DNA of 18,238 nucleotides from an uncultured Chloroflexota bacterium (GCA_903837815.1 CAILWD010000364.1:1-18238), one strand, 5' to 3'; positions 6,663 to 17,768 are shown, numbered from the stretch's first letter. A program made the numbers and translations. The notes: generated by a model not told the origin, from the sequence alone.

Positions 6663-7658
6663 GTGCGCCAAAAAATTCTCGATTTGTTGTCTGGCAAAAA
6701 AGTGGATTCTGCGCCCGCGTTCAGCGGGTTGATTCACGTCACCGCAGAAGGGTTGCAAAGCGAAGACTTGAAATTCTCCGATGTCCATAAAGACGCGCGG
6801 AAGATGGCGAAGGCGGCGGCAAGCGCCTTCAAGTTGAGCGGGCTTCCCTCGGCCACGCTGCCGCTGGATATGTACGTGGAAGCCGAAGCCCTGGGCGCGG
6901 AAATCAACTTCCGCGAGGATATGGAGTTCGAGTTTCCGCTGGTGAGAAAAGCCGCATTCAAGTCGGTAAAAGAAATCACCGCTGAAACACTCGAACCTGC
7001 AAAGATAATGAAGCAGGGAAGAATCAAACTGGTTTGTGACGCAATCCGCCTGCTGAAAGAGGATGTCGGCGACGAGGTTGTCATCAGCGGCGTGATCCCA
7101 GGTCCGTACACTTTGCTGTTGCTGATCGTCGAAGCGGGCAAAATGTTTTTGGAAATGAAGAAGGAACCCGCCGCCGTGACCGAAGCGCTCAATCATCTGG
7201 TGTTGCTGCTGGCGCAGGTCGCTGTAGACTATCGCGATGCGGGCGCGGATTTCATCACCATTCACGACATGGGCGGCTCTCCCGCTTTCATCGGTCCTGC
7301 AAAATACGAACAGTTTGTTTTGCCTGCCGAAAGTTTGTTGATCGAAATGCTGCCCAAGCCGCGCGTGCTTTCGGTCTGCGGCAATGTGACGAGTTCACTG
7401 TCCCTGCTGGCGCAGGCTGACGCGGATGCCATTTCCATCGACCAGACAGTTGATCTTGCAGCGGCTAGATCAGCGCTAAAAAACACGCTGCTGTTTGGCA
7501 ACCTCGACCCGGTGGCGACGCTCTATCGGGGCGATGAGGCTGGGGTCGCTGAATCAGTTCTCGGCGCGAAAAGAGCCGGCGTGGATGCAGTCTGGCCCGG
7601 CTGCGACCTCCTCGTCCAAACTCCCATCCAAAACATTGCAGCCATGAAAAAAGCCTGA
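6663..7658 (+). CDS. Uroporphyrinogen decarboxylase-family methyltransferase (MtaA/CmuA-like)
   Basis: The 331-residue protein has the UroD barrel style of corrinoid-linked methyltransferases (MtaA, MtbA, CmuA) rather than haem-pathway HemE. Visible signs are 'VISGVIPGPYTLLLLIVE', 'GADFITIHDMGGSPAFIGP', 'LSVCGNVTSSL' and a C-terminal 'VWPGCDLLVQTPIQNI'. In MtaA/MtbA the zinc is bound by His-x-Cys and a distant Cys; here Cys239 and Cys314 are present, but the expected His is Ser237. GTG at 6663 is preferred because AGGTG lies 4 bases upstream; a TTG at 6645 directly after the preceding stop is the alternative. It is the last gene before a terminator that overlaps its stop codon. It probably moves methyl groups between a corrinoid protein and an unknown donor or acceptor. 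Confidence 0.85.
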   Translation: MRQKILDLLSGKKVDSAPAFSGLIHVTAEGLQSEDLKFSDVHKDARKMAKAAASAFKLSGLPSATLPLDMYVEAEALGAEINFREDMEFEFPLVRKAAFKSVKEITAETLEPAKIMKQGRIKLVCDAIRLLKEDVGDEVVISGVIPGPYTLLLLIVEAGKMFLEMKKEPAAVTEALNHLVLLLAQVAVDYRDAGADFITIHDMGGSPAFIGPAKYEQFVLPAESLLIEMLPKPRVLSVCGNVTSSLSLLAQADADAISIDQTVDLAAARSALKNTLLFGNLDPVATLYRGDEAGVAESVLGAKRAGVDAVWPGCDLLVQTPIQNIAAMKKA

Positions 7659-7679
7659 CGGGTTCCGCCAGGCTTTTTT
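7647..7679. terminator. Bidirectional intrinsic terminator between convergent genes
   Basis: AAAAAAGCCTGACGG, loop GTTC, then CCGCCAGGCTTTTTT forms a 15-pair stem with one G-T pair. It has A- and T-runs at its two ends, so it can act on both strands. It includes the TGA stop of the UroD-family gene and serves the convergent lipoprotein gene on the minus strand. Confidence 0.88.
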
Positions 7680-7706
7680 GTCCTTCGGCTGCGCTCAGGA
7701 CGATAA

Positions 7707-8771
7707 TCATTTGCAGAGTTCGATAAACTGTCCGCAGGTAGAGTTTGCGCCCTCGGCAGACGGCGCGGCTTTTGCCTCCGCTTCTCCGCCTTTGACAAAA
7801 CATCCCAGCGGCTCGTTGCCAGTTGCCTGAAAACCCAACGGCACGCGACAGGTATTGTCCATTGCGGCAAGTTCCTTAATCGGATAGTTCGGGTCATCGG
7901 TGTTTGCGGCTCCAGCCTGCTCCGAGGTAAAGGCGTCGTTGTAATACAGGAGCACAGGGTCAATGGCGGCGTCGCTGGAAAGCACGCTCCACATGAAGGC
8001 TTCCTTGCCGTCTTTGAACATTTGCCGCTGGAAGGCGATTTCTACGGCTGGCAGGGTTCCATCTGTGGTCTGTCGCACCCAAATCAGGTCGGGGTTGCCA
8101 TCGGGATATATCCCCCTGCTCAAGTCAAAGAAGGTTTTCTCAAATCCATCGCCGTCAAAATTGTCGGGGCGGTTGATGATGTTTCCACCCACGTCGCTGT
8201 TAACATCCAGGTAGGCAGAAACATTATCGGCGGTGAATTCGGCGGAATAGGGGGGGCGGGTGGTTAACAAGACCTCGGCGCGTCCATCGGCATTGCGGTC
8301 TATCTCGACGCCATAATATCCCGTCAAAGACTGAGTTGCGGCATCCAGCCCAACCATCGAAATATTGATATAGAAGAAGTTTGCGTCACTGGTGATCGAA
8401 AAGTTCACAATGTCCAGGTCGGGCAGGTAATTCATATCAACCGAAGTAAAGGGTCGTTCAAAGCGGTTTTTGTAGAACTCATCGCCCGTCTTAACCTTTT
8501 TCGTATCGTAAAACAGTGAGTTTTCATTGTCGTGCGCAGTGGCCCGGTCGCTTGTTCCGGTGGATGGAATAATCACATGCGTGACAGGTTCAACAACCGG
8601 CGGAGGCACGGCTGTGGGAGGTTGCGTCGCCGGGGTATCGGGCGACACGGCGACAACTTCGCTCGGCATGACAGGGGGCTGCGTACTGGGAACTTCCGTA
8701 TTTTGGATTGGCTGACCACATGCCTGTAAAAGCAGGACAGGCATCAGCAGCAATGGAAGGAGTCTATTCAT
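7707..8771 (-). CDS. Lipoprotein with proline/threonine-rich linker and beta-rich domain, function unknown
   Basis: The N-terminus is a lipoprotein signal with lipobox LLQAC (lipidated Cys18), so the protein is exported and anchored to the membrane. Residues 20-65 form a Pro/Thr/Val-rich linker. The rest is a soluble, beta-rich domain with alternating aromatic strands ('FSITSDANFFYINISM'), and an EF-hand-like loop DRNADGRAE at about 158-166 followed by NFDGDGFE at about 204-211. Four cysteines near the C-terminus (308, 324, 346, 353) could form disulfides. I chose ATG at 8771, 7-8 bases after GAGGA; ATG at 8777 is the alternative. Surface binding or sensing is plausible, but I do not recognise the family. 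It is convergent with the methyltransferase cluster and divergent from the 662-aa membrane protein. Confidence 0.85.
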   Translation of the reverse strand: MNRLLPLLLMPVLLLQACGQPIQNTEVPSTQPPVMPSEVVAVSPDTPATQPPTAVPPPVVEPVTHVIIPSTGTSDRATAHDNENSLFYDTKKVKTGDEFYKNRFERPFTSVDMNYLPDLDIVNFSITSDANFFYINISMVGLDAATQSLTGYYGVEIDRNADGRAEVLLTTRPPYSAEFTADNVSAYLDVNSDVGGNIINRPDNFDGDGFEKTFFDLSRGIYPDGNPDLIWVRQTTDGTLPAVEIAFQRQMFKDGKEAFMWSVLSSDAAIDPVLLYYNDAFTSEQAGAANTDDPNYPIKELAAMDNTCRVPLGFQATGNEPLGCFVKGGEAEAKAAPSAEGANSTCGQFIELCK

Positions 8772-8804
8772 TTTCATTTCCTCTTTTGGTGAAAAGTGGA
8801 AGGC

Positions 8805-8832
8805 AATATATTATTAACCATAATCTCGTAAA
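8805..8832 (-). promoter_or_regulatory. Candidate promoter of the lipoprotein gene
   Basis: On the minus strand, TTTACG (8827-8832) and TATATT (8805-8810) are 16 bases apart, about 35 bases before the start codon. The surrounding intergenic stretch is very AT-rich, so chance matches are likely. Confidence 0.3.
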
Positions 8833-8893
8833 CTGGAAAAAAGGTTTAGAATTCAAGTCATTATAATTAACAAAAACGGAACGAACCTTTTCA

Positions 8894-8899
8894 TATAAT
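8894..8899 (+). promoter_or_regulatory. Consensus -10 box close to the membrane protein start
   Basis: A perfect TATAAT lies 9 bases before the ATG at 8909. TTAACA at 8867-8872 is the best -35 candidate, but its spacer is 21 bases. No ribosome site precedes the ATG, so this mRNA may be nearly leaderless. Confidence 0.4.
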
Positions 8900-8908
8900 T
8901 ACAATACC

Positions 8909-10897
8909 ATGATGAATATTCGCCTGCCTAAAATCAACATTTTTATCATTTTCGCACTTACCACCCTGCTTGCCTATGGGATTTTAGTTCCAGTCACAGG
9001 CTTTTACTGGGACGATTGGCCTTTTGCCTGGTCTGCAAATTTTCTCGGCCCTGCCGACTTCAACCCCAGTTTTGCCCCCTACCGCCCTTTTCTGGGTCCC
9101 GTCTTCTTTTTCACCACCAGCCTAATTCCCGCCGTCCCTTTATATTGGCAAATCTTCGCGCTGGTCATTCGTTTTCTGCTCGGCATATCTGCCTGGTGGA
9201 TGTTCAGGCAGGTCTGGCCCCAACGTCCCCGCATTGCGCTCCTGGCGGCATTCTTCATGCTGGTCTTTCCGGGCTACAGCCAGCACTGGGTGGCATTCAC
9301 CCACATCAACCAGGAACTCATTCCCTTCCTTTTCTACCTGCTTTCCTTTGGCTTTACCTTCAAAGCCTTGCACGCAGAAAAGCCCGCTGTTTACACAACC
9401 ATCGCCTTGTTGCTGCAACTCTGCGGAATCTTCCCCACCGAGTATTTTTTCGGCATCGAAGGCCTGCGCTTCCTGCTTTTGTTTTCCATCATGGACGGCA
9501 GCCTCTTCAGACGATTCGCGAAAACGCTCAAAACCTGGTGGCCCTATCTACTCGTCTGGATATTCAACGCGGCATGGCTGATCTACTACTACAAATTCGG
9601 GGCTTACGCTTCCTATGCCATCACCGCCACAAAATCGTTCACCGTATTGAACTTTTTGCAAGATGCCTTGGACTCCATCTGGAAGGCGGGATTCTACGTT
9701 TGGATTCAAATCTTCAACCTGACTCTCAAATCCCCAACTGCTCCCGCTTCGCTTCTGACCTTCGGGCTGATTCTGCTTTCGTTTGCTTTTTTCGCCCCGT
9801 ACCTGAAAGCCATGATTCAGGAAGATGAGACAAAATCCAATATCGGGCTTGCATTGATTCTCATCGGCATCCCCGGCATCCTGCTGGGCAGATTGCCCTC
9901 CCTCGCCGCCGAACTTCCCCTGACCCTGCAATCCTCCTACGACAGGTTCATGATCTCGATGATGATCGGCGGAAGTCTCTTCCTGTTGGGAGTGATCGAA
10001 ATTCTGGTCAGGAAGGTCAGCATAAAAACCTATCTCTTCGCGGCAATCATCGCCCTCGGCATCGGACAGCAATTCTTCAACGCCAACATCTTTCGCCGCG
10101 ACTGGGAAGACCAAAGGAACATCTACTGGCAAATGGCATGGCGGATGCCAGCGCTCGAACCCAACACGCTCATCCTCACCCACCAAATGCCCATCGACTA
10201 CGAGACCGACGCCTCGTTTAGCGCCCCCATCAACTGGATGTACGCACCGGACTACACCAGGTCAAACATCCCCTATTTAATGCTCTACACTGAAAAACGC
10301 CTCGGCGGCGGCGCTCTGCCCACATTAGAACCAGACCAGCCCATTTACTTCAACTACCGTACCGTTTCGTTTTATGGGAACACATCCCAGACAGTGGTGA
10401 TCTACATGCCACGGGGCGGTTGCCTGCGCGTCCTCGACCCGGCACAGGGCGACATGGAAATCTACGCCAAGCTGCCAGGAGGTTTCGCCCAAGCCATTCC
10501 GCTTTCAGACCCGTCGCGCATCATTACGGATGTGGATAAACCTGTCACGCCCATGTTCTTCGCGGAACCGCAACATGAGTGGTGTTATTACTATACACAA
10601 GCCGAGCTTGCCATGCAAATGGGTAAATACCAGCAGGCCGTCTCACTGGGAGATGAAGCGATTTCGCGCGGCTACCAACCCGCAGACCAGTTGGAGTGGT
10701 TGGTCTTCATCAAAGCCCATGCCCTGACCGGCGACCTTGAATCCGCACAAACCATCTCTGCCGCCGCACTCGAAGAGGATGCAAAAATCCGCCGCGGCAT
10801 CTGCTCTACATGGAGGCAGGTCCAAGATCACAGTCTCGCAGAAAAAAAAAGCAAAATCGAGCAAATATTATTGAAGTTTGAGTGCAATTCCCAATGA
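8909..10897 (+). CDS. Polytopic membrane protein with WDDW motif and C-terminal helical-repeat tail
   Basis: The 662-residue protein begins with a membrane helix (INIFIIFALTTLLAYGIL) and then YWDDWPF at about residues 33-39. About ten further hydrophobic helices follow, up to about residue 395, and then a large soluble part. An acidic pair just after the first helix is typical of GT-C glycosyltransferases that use lipid-linked sugars, so a cell-envelope glycan role is possible. The last ~110 residues are helical and TPR-like ('AELAMQMGKYQQAVSLGDEA', 'KAHALTGDLESAQTISAAAL'). The start is ATGATG at 8909/8912 without a clear ribosome site. It stands between two lipoprotein genes and is probably transcribed alone. 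No exact family is recognised. Confidence 0.85.
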   Translation: MMNIRLPKINIFIIFALTTLLAYGILVPVTGFYWDDWPFAWSANFLGPADFNPSFAPYRPFLGPVFFFTTSLIPAVPLYWQIFALVIRFLLGISAWWMFRQVWPQRPRIALLAAFFMLVFPGYSQHWVAFTHINQELIPFLFYLLSFGFTFKALHAEKPAVYTTIALLLQLCGIFPTEYFFGIEGLRFLLLFSIMDGSLFRRFAKTLKTWWPYLLVWIFNAAWLIYYYKFGAYASYAITATKSFTVLNFLQDALDSIWKAGFYVWIQIFNLTLKSPTAPASLLTFGLILLSFAFFAPYLKAMIQEDETKSNIGLALILIGIPGILLGRLPSLAAELPLTLQSSYDRFMISMMIGGSLFLLGVIEILVRKVSIKTYLFAAIIALGIGQQFFNANIFRRDWEDQRNIYWQMAWRMPALEPNTLILTHQMPIDYETDASFSAPINWMYAPDYTRSNIPYLMLYTEKRLGGGALPTLEPDQPIYFNYRTVSFYGNTSQTVVIYMPRGGCLRVLDPAQGDMEIYAKLPGGFAQAIPLSDPSRIITDVDKPVTPMFFAEPQHEWCYYYTQAELAMQMGKYQQAVSLGDEAISRGYQPADQLEWLVFIKAHALTGDLESAQTISAAALEEDAKIRRGICSTWRQVQDHSLAEKKSKIEQILLKFECNSQ

Positions 10898-10901
10898 CGG
10901 C

Positions 10902-10930
10902 TTGACGCTTTAAAGTTGATGTGCTACCAT
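10902..10930 (+). promoter_or_regulatory. Promoter of the LysM lipoprotein gene
   Basis: TTGACG (10902-10907), a 17-base spacer and TACCAT (10925-10930) lie about 29 bases before the ATG at 10959 and just after the stop of the membrane protein gene. Confidence 0.5.
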
Positions 10931-10958
10931 CGTTTATTAAATCGAAAGAGGAGAATCT

Positions 10959-11669
10959 ATGAATAAAAAACAACGCGGTCTGCTGGCGATCTTCATTCTG
11001 ATCCTATCGTCGATACTGATCTCTGCCTGCACCCAATCATTATCTTCCGCCCCTGCCGTCACATCGACCCCAATTCCTCCTGATCTGTTCGTATCCCCCT
11101 TCCCCTCGGTTGAAAACCCGATGGCAATGATCGAGGAATTCGGCAAGCAAACCCAGGCGGCTCAAACCGCGGCAGCAAGCGGCGGAACGCCTCAACCGGT
11201 CCAAAGCGTGGTTCCAACAACACCGCCGGCAATCACGCCAGCCGTCGCTGAGACAGGAACCCCAACCAACGCAGCGCCCGCCGCTGCAACCACAGCCGTG
11301 GTTGTAAACTCCACTCCTGTTCCGGAAGGCGCGCGGCCCGCAACTTATACGTTGCAAAATGGCGAGTTCCCCTACTGCATCGCCCGCCGCTTCAATGTTG
11401 ACCCAGACGCCCTGTTGAAAGCCAGTGGTCTCACCAGCCCGGATGTCTATTATGAAGGTCTGACCCTTACCATTCCACAGAGTGGATCCTTCCCCGGTGA
11501 CCGCATGCTGGCAAATCATCCCACCACCTACACAGTTGGCTCATCGCAGGAAACGCTTTACAGCATTGCCTGCAAATTTGGCAACGTAGACCCCGCAGCG
11601 ATCGCCTCCGCCAATGGGATTGCGGTCTCGGCAAAATTGACCAGCGGGCAACAATTGCAAGTTCCATAA
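10959..11669 (+). CDS. LysM-domain lipoprotein
   Basis: This 236-residue exported protein has a charged N-terminus, a hydrophobic core and lipobox LISAC (Cys24). Residues 25-125 form a Pro/Thr/Ala-rich low-complexity linker. Two LysM modules follow, at about 128-174 (YTLQNGEFPYCIARRFNV) and 189-236 (YTVGSSQETLYSIACKFGNV). LysM binds N-acetylglucosamine-containing glycans, usually peptidoglycan. Each module has one cysteine at an equivalent place (Cys140, Cys205), unusual for a bacterial LysM in general but in my memory common in Anaerolineae. GAGGAG lies 6 bases before the ATG. The gene has its own promoter and terminator and is therefore probably monocistronic. No catalytic domain is present, so an anchoring or binding role is inferred. 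Confidence 0.9.
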   Translation: MNKKQRGLLAIFILILSSILISACTQSLSSAPAVTSTPIPPDLFVSPFPSVENPMAMIEEFGKQTQAAQTAAASGGTPQPVQSVVPTTPPAITPAVAETGTPTNAAPAAATTAVVVNSTPVPEGARPATYTLQNGEFPYCIARRFNVDPDALLKASGLTSPDVYYEGLTLTIPQSGSFPGDRMLANHPTTYTVGSSQETLYSIACKFGNVDPAAIASANGIAVSAKLTSGQQLQVP

Positions 11670-11674
11670 GACTC

Positions 11675-11704
11675 AAAAGCCCAAGCAAATGCTTGGGCTT
11701 TTTT
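11675..11704 (+). terminator. Intrinsic terminator after the LysM lipoprotein gene
   Basis: AAAAGCCCAAGC, loop AAAT, GCTTGGGCTTTT forms a perfect 12-pair stem followed by a T-run, starting 5 bases after the stop codon. Confidence 0.92.
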
Positions 11705-11760
11705 ATTCGAACGAACGACAGACCTTCCAGGCTTTAAGATGTAAAAACAAGGAATTCATT

Positions 11761-12291
11761 ATGCCTTTTGAACTGCTTCATTCCGAGACCCTGCTCAAAG
11801 GTCGCGCCTTCCGCATTCGACGCGACCACCTCAAAACGCCGGATGGGGGCGAAACCAAACTAGATATTATCGAACATGGCGGATCGGTTGTAATCGTGCC
11901 GATGGACAAGGACGGCAACCTGATTTTTGTGAGACAATACCGTCACGCCGCCGGCATGGATCTGCTTGAACTCCCCGCCGGCACATTGGAAAAAGGCGAA
12001 GACCCCGCTGTTTGCGCCGCACGCGAGATCCGTGAAGAGACGGGCTTCGCGGCAGATAAAATCGAAAAGATTGGCGATTTCTACCTTGCGCCCGGTTACT
12101 CCACTGAATTCATGCACGTTTATCTGGCACAGGACCTGCGCCATGACCCGCTCGAAGCGGATGCGGATGAATTTCTCAGCGTGGAAGCCATCCCCTACGC
12201 GGAAGCAATTCAAATGGCGACAAAAGGCAAAATTCCCGATGCAAAATCCCTGGCGGCTTTGCTGCTGGCAAATCGGTATTTATCGGGCTGA
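11761..12291 (+). CDS. Nudix hydrolase, ADP-ribose pyrophosphatase type
   Basis: The 176-residue protein carries a complete Nudix box (G-x5-E-x7-REU-x-EE-x-GU) at residues 74-96, seen as GTLEKGEDP followed by AAREIREETGF. The upstream 'VRQYRHAAGMDLLELPAG' and the downstream 'DFYLAPGYSTEFMHVYLA' are typical of ADP-ribose pyrophosphatases, which split ADP-ribose into AMP and ribose 5-phosphate in the cytoplasm. AAGGA lies 8 bases before the ATG at 11761. The frame extends upstream to 11689 but only through the preceding terminator, so the longer form is rejected. It follows a terminator and precedes the nifJ leader, so it is probably transcribed alone. Exact substrate is not provable from the motif. 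Confidence 0.92.
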   Translation: MPFELLHSETLLKGRAFRIRRDHLKTPDGGETKLDIIEHGGSVVIVPMDKDGNLIFVRQYRHAAGMDLLELPAGTLEKGEDPAVCAAREIREETGFAADKIEKIGDFYLAPGYSTEFMHVYLAQDLRHDPLEADADEFLSVEAIPYAEAIQMATKGKIPDAKSLAALLLANRYLSG

Positions 12292-12492
12292 AAAATCCGA
12301 GGTATGAAGAAAAATCTCAGGTAAAGAAAGGCGGCTGAGGGGCAAAGTTGAAATTCTACAATTTATATCCAAATATGACAACTCGCAGTTAAATCCGGGT
12401 CATTTATAACTAACCAACGTACAGAGGCGGGGATAAACTTGTATGTTGAAGATTTTTACGAAAAAAACCTGCTATTAAAGGAGCAAGTAACA

Positions 12493-16052
<3,560 letters not shown>

Positions 16053-16056
<4 letters not shown>

Positions 16057-17054
16057 GTAACATCTCGACCACCTATCTTGGCTTGAATCTCAAGAATCCG
16101 CTGGTAGTTGCCGCCTCGCCCCTGTCGAAAACCATCGACAGGGCGCGCAAGGTGGAGGAGGCGGGTGCATCCGCAATCGTGATGCACTCCCTCTTCGAAG
16201 AGCAAATCATCCACGAAAGCCTTGAACTCGATCACTTCCTGACCCGCAGCGCGGATACCTCCGCCGAGGCGTTATCCTATTTCCCCGACAGCGACAAGTA
16301 TCTGGTCGGGCCTGAAAAATACCTCAAACAGGTCAGCGACCTGAAAAAAGCCCTAAAGATTCCCGTCATCGGCAGTTTAAACGGCGTCTCCAAAGGCGGC
16401 TGGACGAGCTATGCGAAGCAAATCCAAAATGCGGGCGCAGATGCGCTGGAACTCAACCTGTACTACATCCCAACCGACCTGAATCTCACGGCTCAGGAAC
16501 TGGAAAGCGCGCAGGTCGAACTGGTGGCAGAAGTAAAATCCGCCATCAGCATCCCGCTGGCTGTGAAACTCAGCCCCTTCGTCACCGCCCTGCCCAATTT
16601 TGTCCGCCGCATCGTGGAAGCTGGAGCCAGTGGATTAACCCTCTTCAATCGCTTCTACCAGCCCGATTTCGATCTCGAAGAAATGAAGATTAATCCCAGC
16701 CTCGAGCTGAGCACCTCTGCCGAAATGCGTCTCCCCTTGCGCTGGGTCTCCATCCTCTACGGCAAAGTCAAGGCGGATTTCGCCCTCACCAGCGGAGTCC
16801 ACACCGCTACAGACATCGTCAAGGCGATGATGGCTGGCGCGAAGGTCACCATGATGGCATCTGCCCTCCTGCAAGAAGGCGAGCAGGTCATCTCGTCCAC
16901 GCTGGCAGATTTGGAAGCCTGGATGAAGGAAAAGGAGTACGGCTCCATCCAGCAATTACAAGGCAGTATGAGTCAGAAGGCCGTAAAGGAACCCGCCGCC
17001 TTCGAACGCGCAAACTACATGGCTGCCCTGAACACTTTCAAAGACCTGCCATAG
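16053..17054 (+). CDS. Dihydroorotate dehydrogenase-like flavoprotein coupled to nifJ
   Basis: This 333-residue TIM-barrel protein resembles class 1 dihydroorotate dehydrogenase: 'YLGLNLKNPLVVAASPLS' at the N-terminus, VIGSLNG at about 105, LAVKLSPF (Lys172) and an FMN-phosphate loop at ALTSGVHTATDIVKAMMAGA. The active-site motif normally close to LNLSCPN reads LNLYYIPTD here, so the usual catalytic Cys and following Asn are absent. It starts within the stop of nifJ (ATGA overlap), and the pairing of such a protein with nifJ recurs in other bacteria as I remember it. It therefore probably does not make orotate; an electron-transfer or redox role with the oxidoreductase is inferred. A terminator follows directly. 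Annotators often call it 'dihydroorotate dehydrogenase-like protein'. Confidence 0.9.
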
Positions 17055-17072
17055 TAGAGCAGAATCGGAAAC

Positions 17073-17105
17073 AAAAAAGTCCTCCGCTTGTGCGGGGGAC
17101 TTTTC
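17073..17105 (+). terminator. Intrinsic terminator after the nifJ operon
   Basis: AAAAAAGTCCTCCGC, loop TTGT, GCGGGGGACTTTTC forms a strong GC stem with one G-T pair and a T-rich tail, 18 bases after the stop. The A-run on the left could also serve the minus-strand infA gene. Confidence 0.88.
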
Positions 17106-17126
17106 ATTTTAAGGAATACCAGGCGA

Positions 17127-17378
17127 CTAACTATTGAGAGTGACAGGGGCGACGTTCTTGCGCTGGCGGAAGGTGATTCGTGCGCGGGTCAGGTCGTAGG
17201 GTGACATTTCCATCGATACGCGGTCGCCAAGCAGAATACGGATGTAGTGTTTCCGCATCTTGCCAGCCAGGTATGCAAGCACCTCATGACCATTGTCCAG
17301 CCGGACGCGGAATTGCGTACCGGGCAGAGCCTCGATCACAACCCCATCCACCTTGATTTTGCCTTCCTCTTTCGTCAT
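17127..17378 (-). CDS. infA: Translation initiation factor IF-1
   Basis: IF-1 binds the 30S A site during translation initiation. The 83 residues make a single OB fold with the highly conserved features 'FRVRLDNGHEVLAYLAGKMR' and 'GDRVSMEMSPYDLTRARITF', and are only slightly longer than the usual 72 because of short extra ends (MTKEEGK, KNVAPVTLNS). GAGAGG lies 5 bases before the ATG at 17378. It lies 14 bases after rpsU and is probably co-transcribed with it, here next to an rRNA operon rather than in the usual spc/alpha ribosomal protein operon. A second infA copy elsewhere is possible. Confidence 0.96.
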   Translation of the reverse strand: MTKEEGKIKVDGVVIEALPGTQFRVRLDNGHEVLAYLAGKMRKHYIRILLGDRVSMEMSPYDLTRARITFRQRKNVAPVTLNS

Positions 17379-17392
17379 ACACGCCTCTCAAA

Positions 17393-17599
17393 CTATTCAG
17401 CATCCTTGAAGGAACGCCGTTTGATACGTCGAATCGCCTTTTTCTTCTCCATGCGGCGGGTCTCACTCTTCGAGACGAACCAGCGCTTGTTGCGGACCGT
17501 GCTTAAAATTCCGCTCTTGACAACCTTCTTGCGAAAGCGTTTGAGGAGGGAGTCCTGCGATTCACCATTGCGTAAATTAACTGAAGCCAACGAAATCAC
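17393..17599 (-). CDS. rpsU: Small ribosomal subunit protein bS21
   Basis: The protein sits on the 30S platform near the anti-Shine-Dalgarno end of 16S rRNA. The 68 residues include 'VNLRNGESQDSLLKRFRKKV', 'SGILSTVRNKRWFVSKSE' and a basic C-terminus (KKKAIRRIKRRS), matching S21. The start is uncertain: GTG at 17599 is close to GGAAGG, while TTG at 17590 (then ASVNLR) has AGGTG at a better distance. It follows a leader carrying a promoter, hairpins and an intrinsic terminator, and precedes infA by 14 bases. Expression may be controlled by read-through of that terminator. Confidence 0.92.
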   Translation of the reverse strand: MISLASVNLRNGESQDSLLKRFRKKVVKSGILSTVRNKRWFVSKSETRRMEKKKAIRRIKRRSFKDAE

Positions 17600-17618
17600 C
17601 TGCCTTCCATAATGAAAT

Positions 17619-17650
17619 AAAAAAATCGACCGCTACACAGAGTCGGCCGA
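17619..17650 (-). terminator. Intrinsic terminator in front of rpsU
   Basis: On the minus strand TCGGCCG and CGGTCGA pair (7 pairs, one G-T) across an 11-base loop, and a run of seven T follows. The T-run ends about 20 bases before the rpsU start codon, so rpsU transcripts from upstream must pass it. It also ends transcripts coming from the rRNA genes. Confidence 0.7.
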
Positions 17651-17652
17651 GG

Positions 17653-17670
17653 AGGTTTGCAATAAAACCT
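17653..17670 (-). promoter_or_regulatory. Leader hairpin just upstream of the rpsU terminator
   Basis: AGGTTT and AAACCT form a perfect 6-pair stem with a 6-base loop. The 3' arm belongs to AAACCTCCTC, which could instead pair with GAGGAGTTT further upstream in the leader (around 17711-17719), with one bulged C. The two folds exclude each other. Confidence 0.45.
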
Positions 17671-17731
17671 GAAACGAACTAGATGACCTCGTGATCAAAA
17701 AATACGCTTCAAACTCCTCATGTTTAGTAGA

Positions 17732-17747
17732 GAGACACGCCTGTCTC
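17732..17747 (-). promoter_or_regulatory. 5' hairpin of the rpsU leader
   Basis: GAGACA, loop GGCG, TGTCTC is a perfect 6-pair stem-loop about 15 bases after the predicted transcription start. Confidence 0.5.
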
Positions 17748-17768
17748 CAGCCGAAACCACGCGCACAC

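Noticed and set aside
6285..7265. 326-aa open frame antisense to the methyltransferase pair
   Set aside because: It spans two well-supported plus-strand genes and their junction and has no protein-family features.
12298..12492. AT-rich leader before nifJ as a site for a redox regulator or promoter
   Set aside because: I found TTGAAA at 12348 and TATAAC at 12405 but no properly spaced partners, and no clear palindrome of the Rex type; nothing specific can be claimed beyond the AAAGGAG ribosome site.
17596..17610. Four-codon mini-ORF (ATG GAA GGC AGG TGA) overlapping the rpsU GTG start on the minus strand
   Set aside because: It is too short to separate from chance; its GGAAGGCAGG is better explained as the ribosome site of rpsU.
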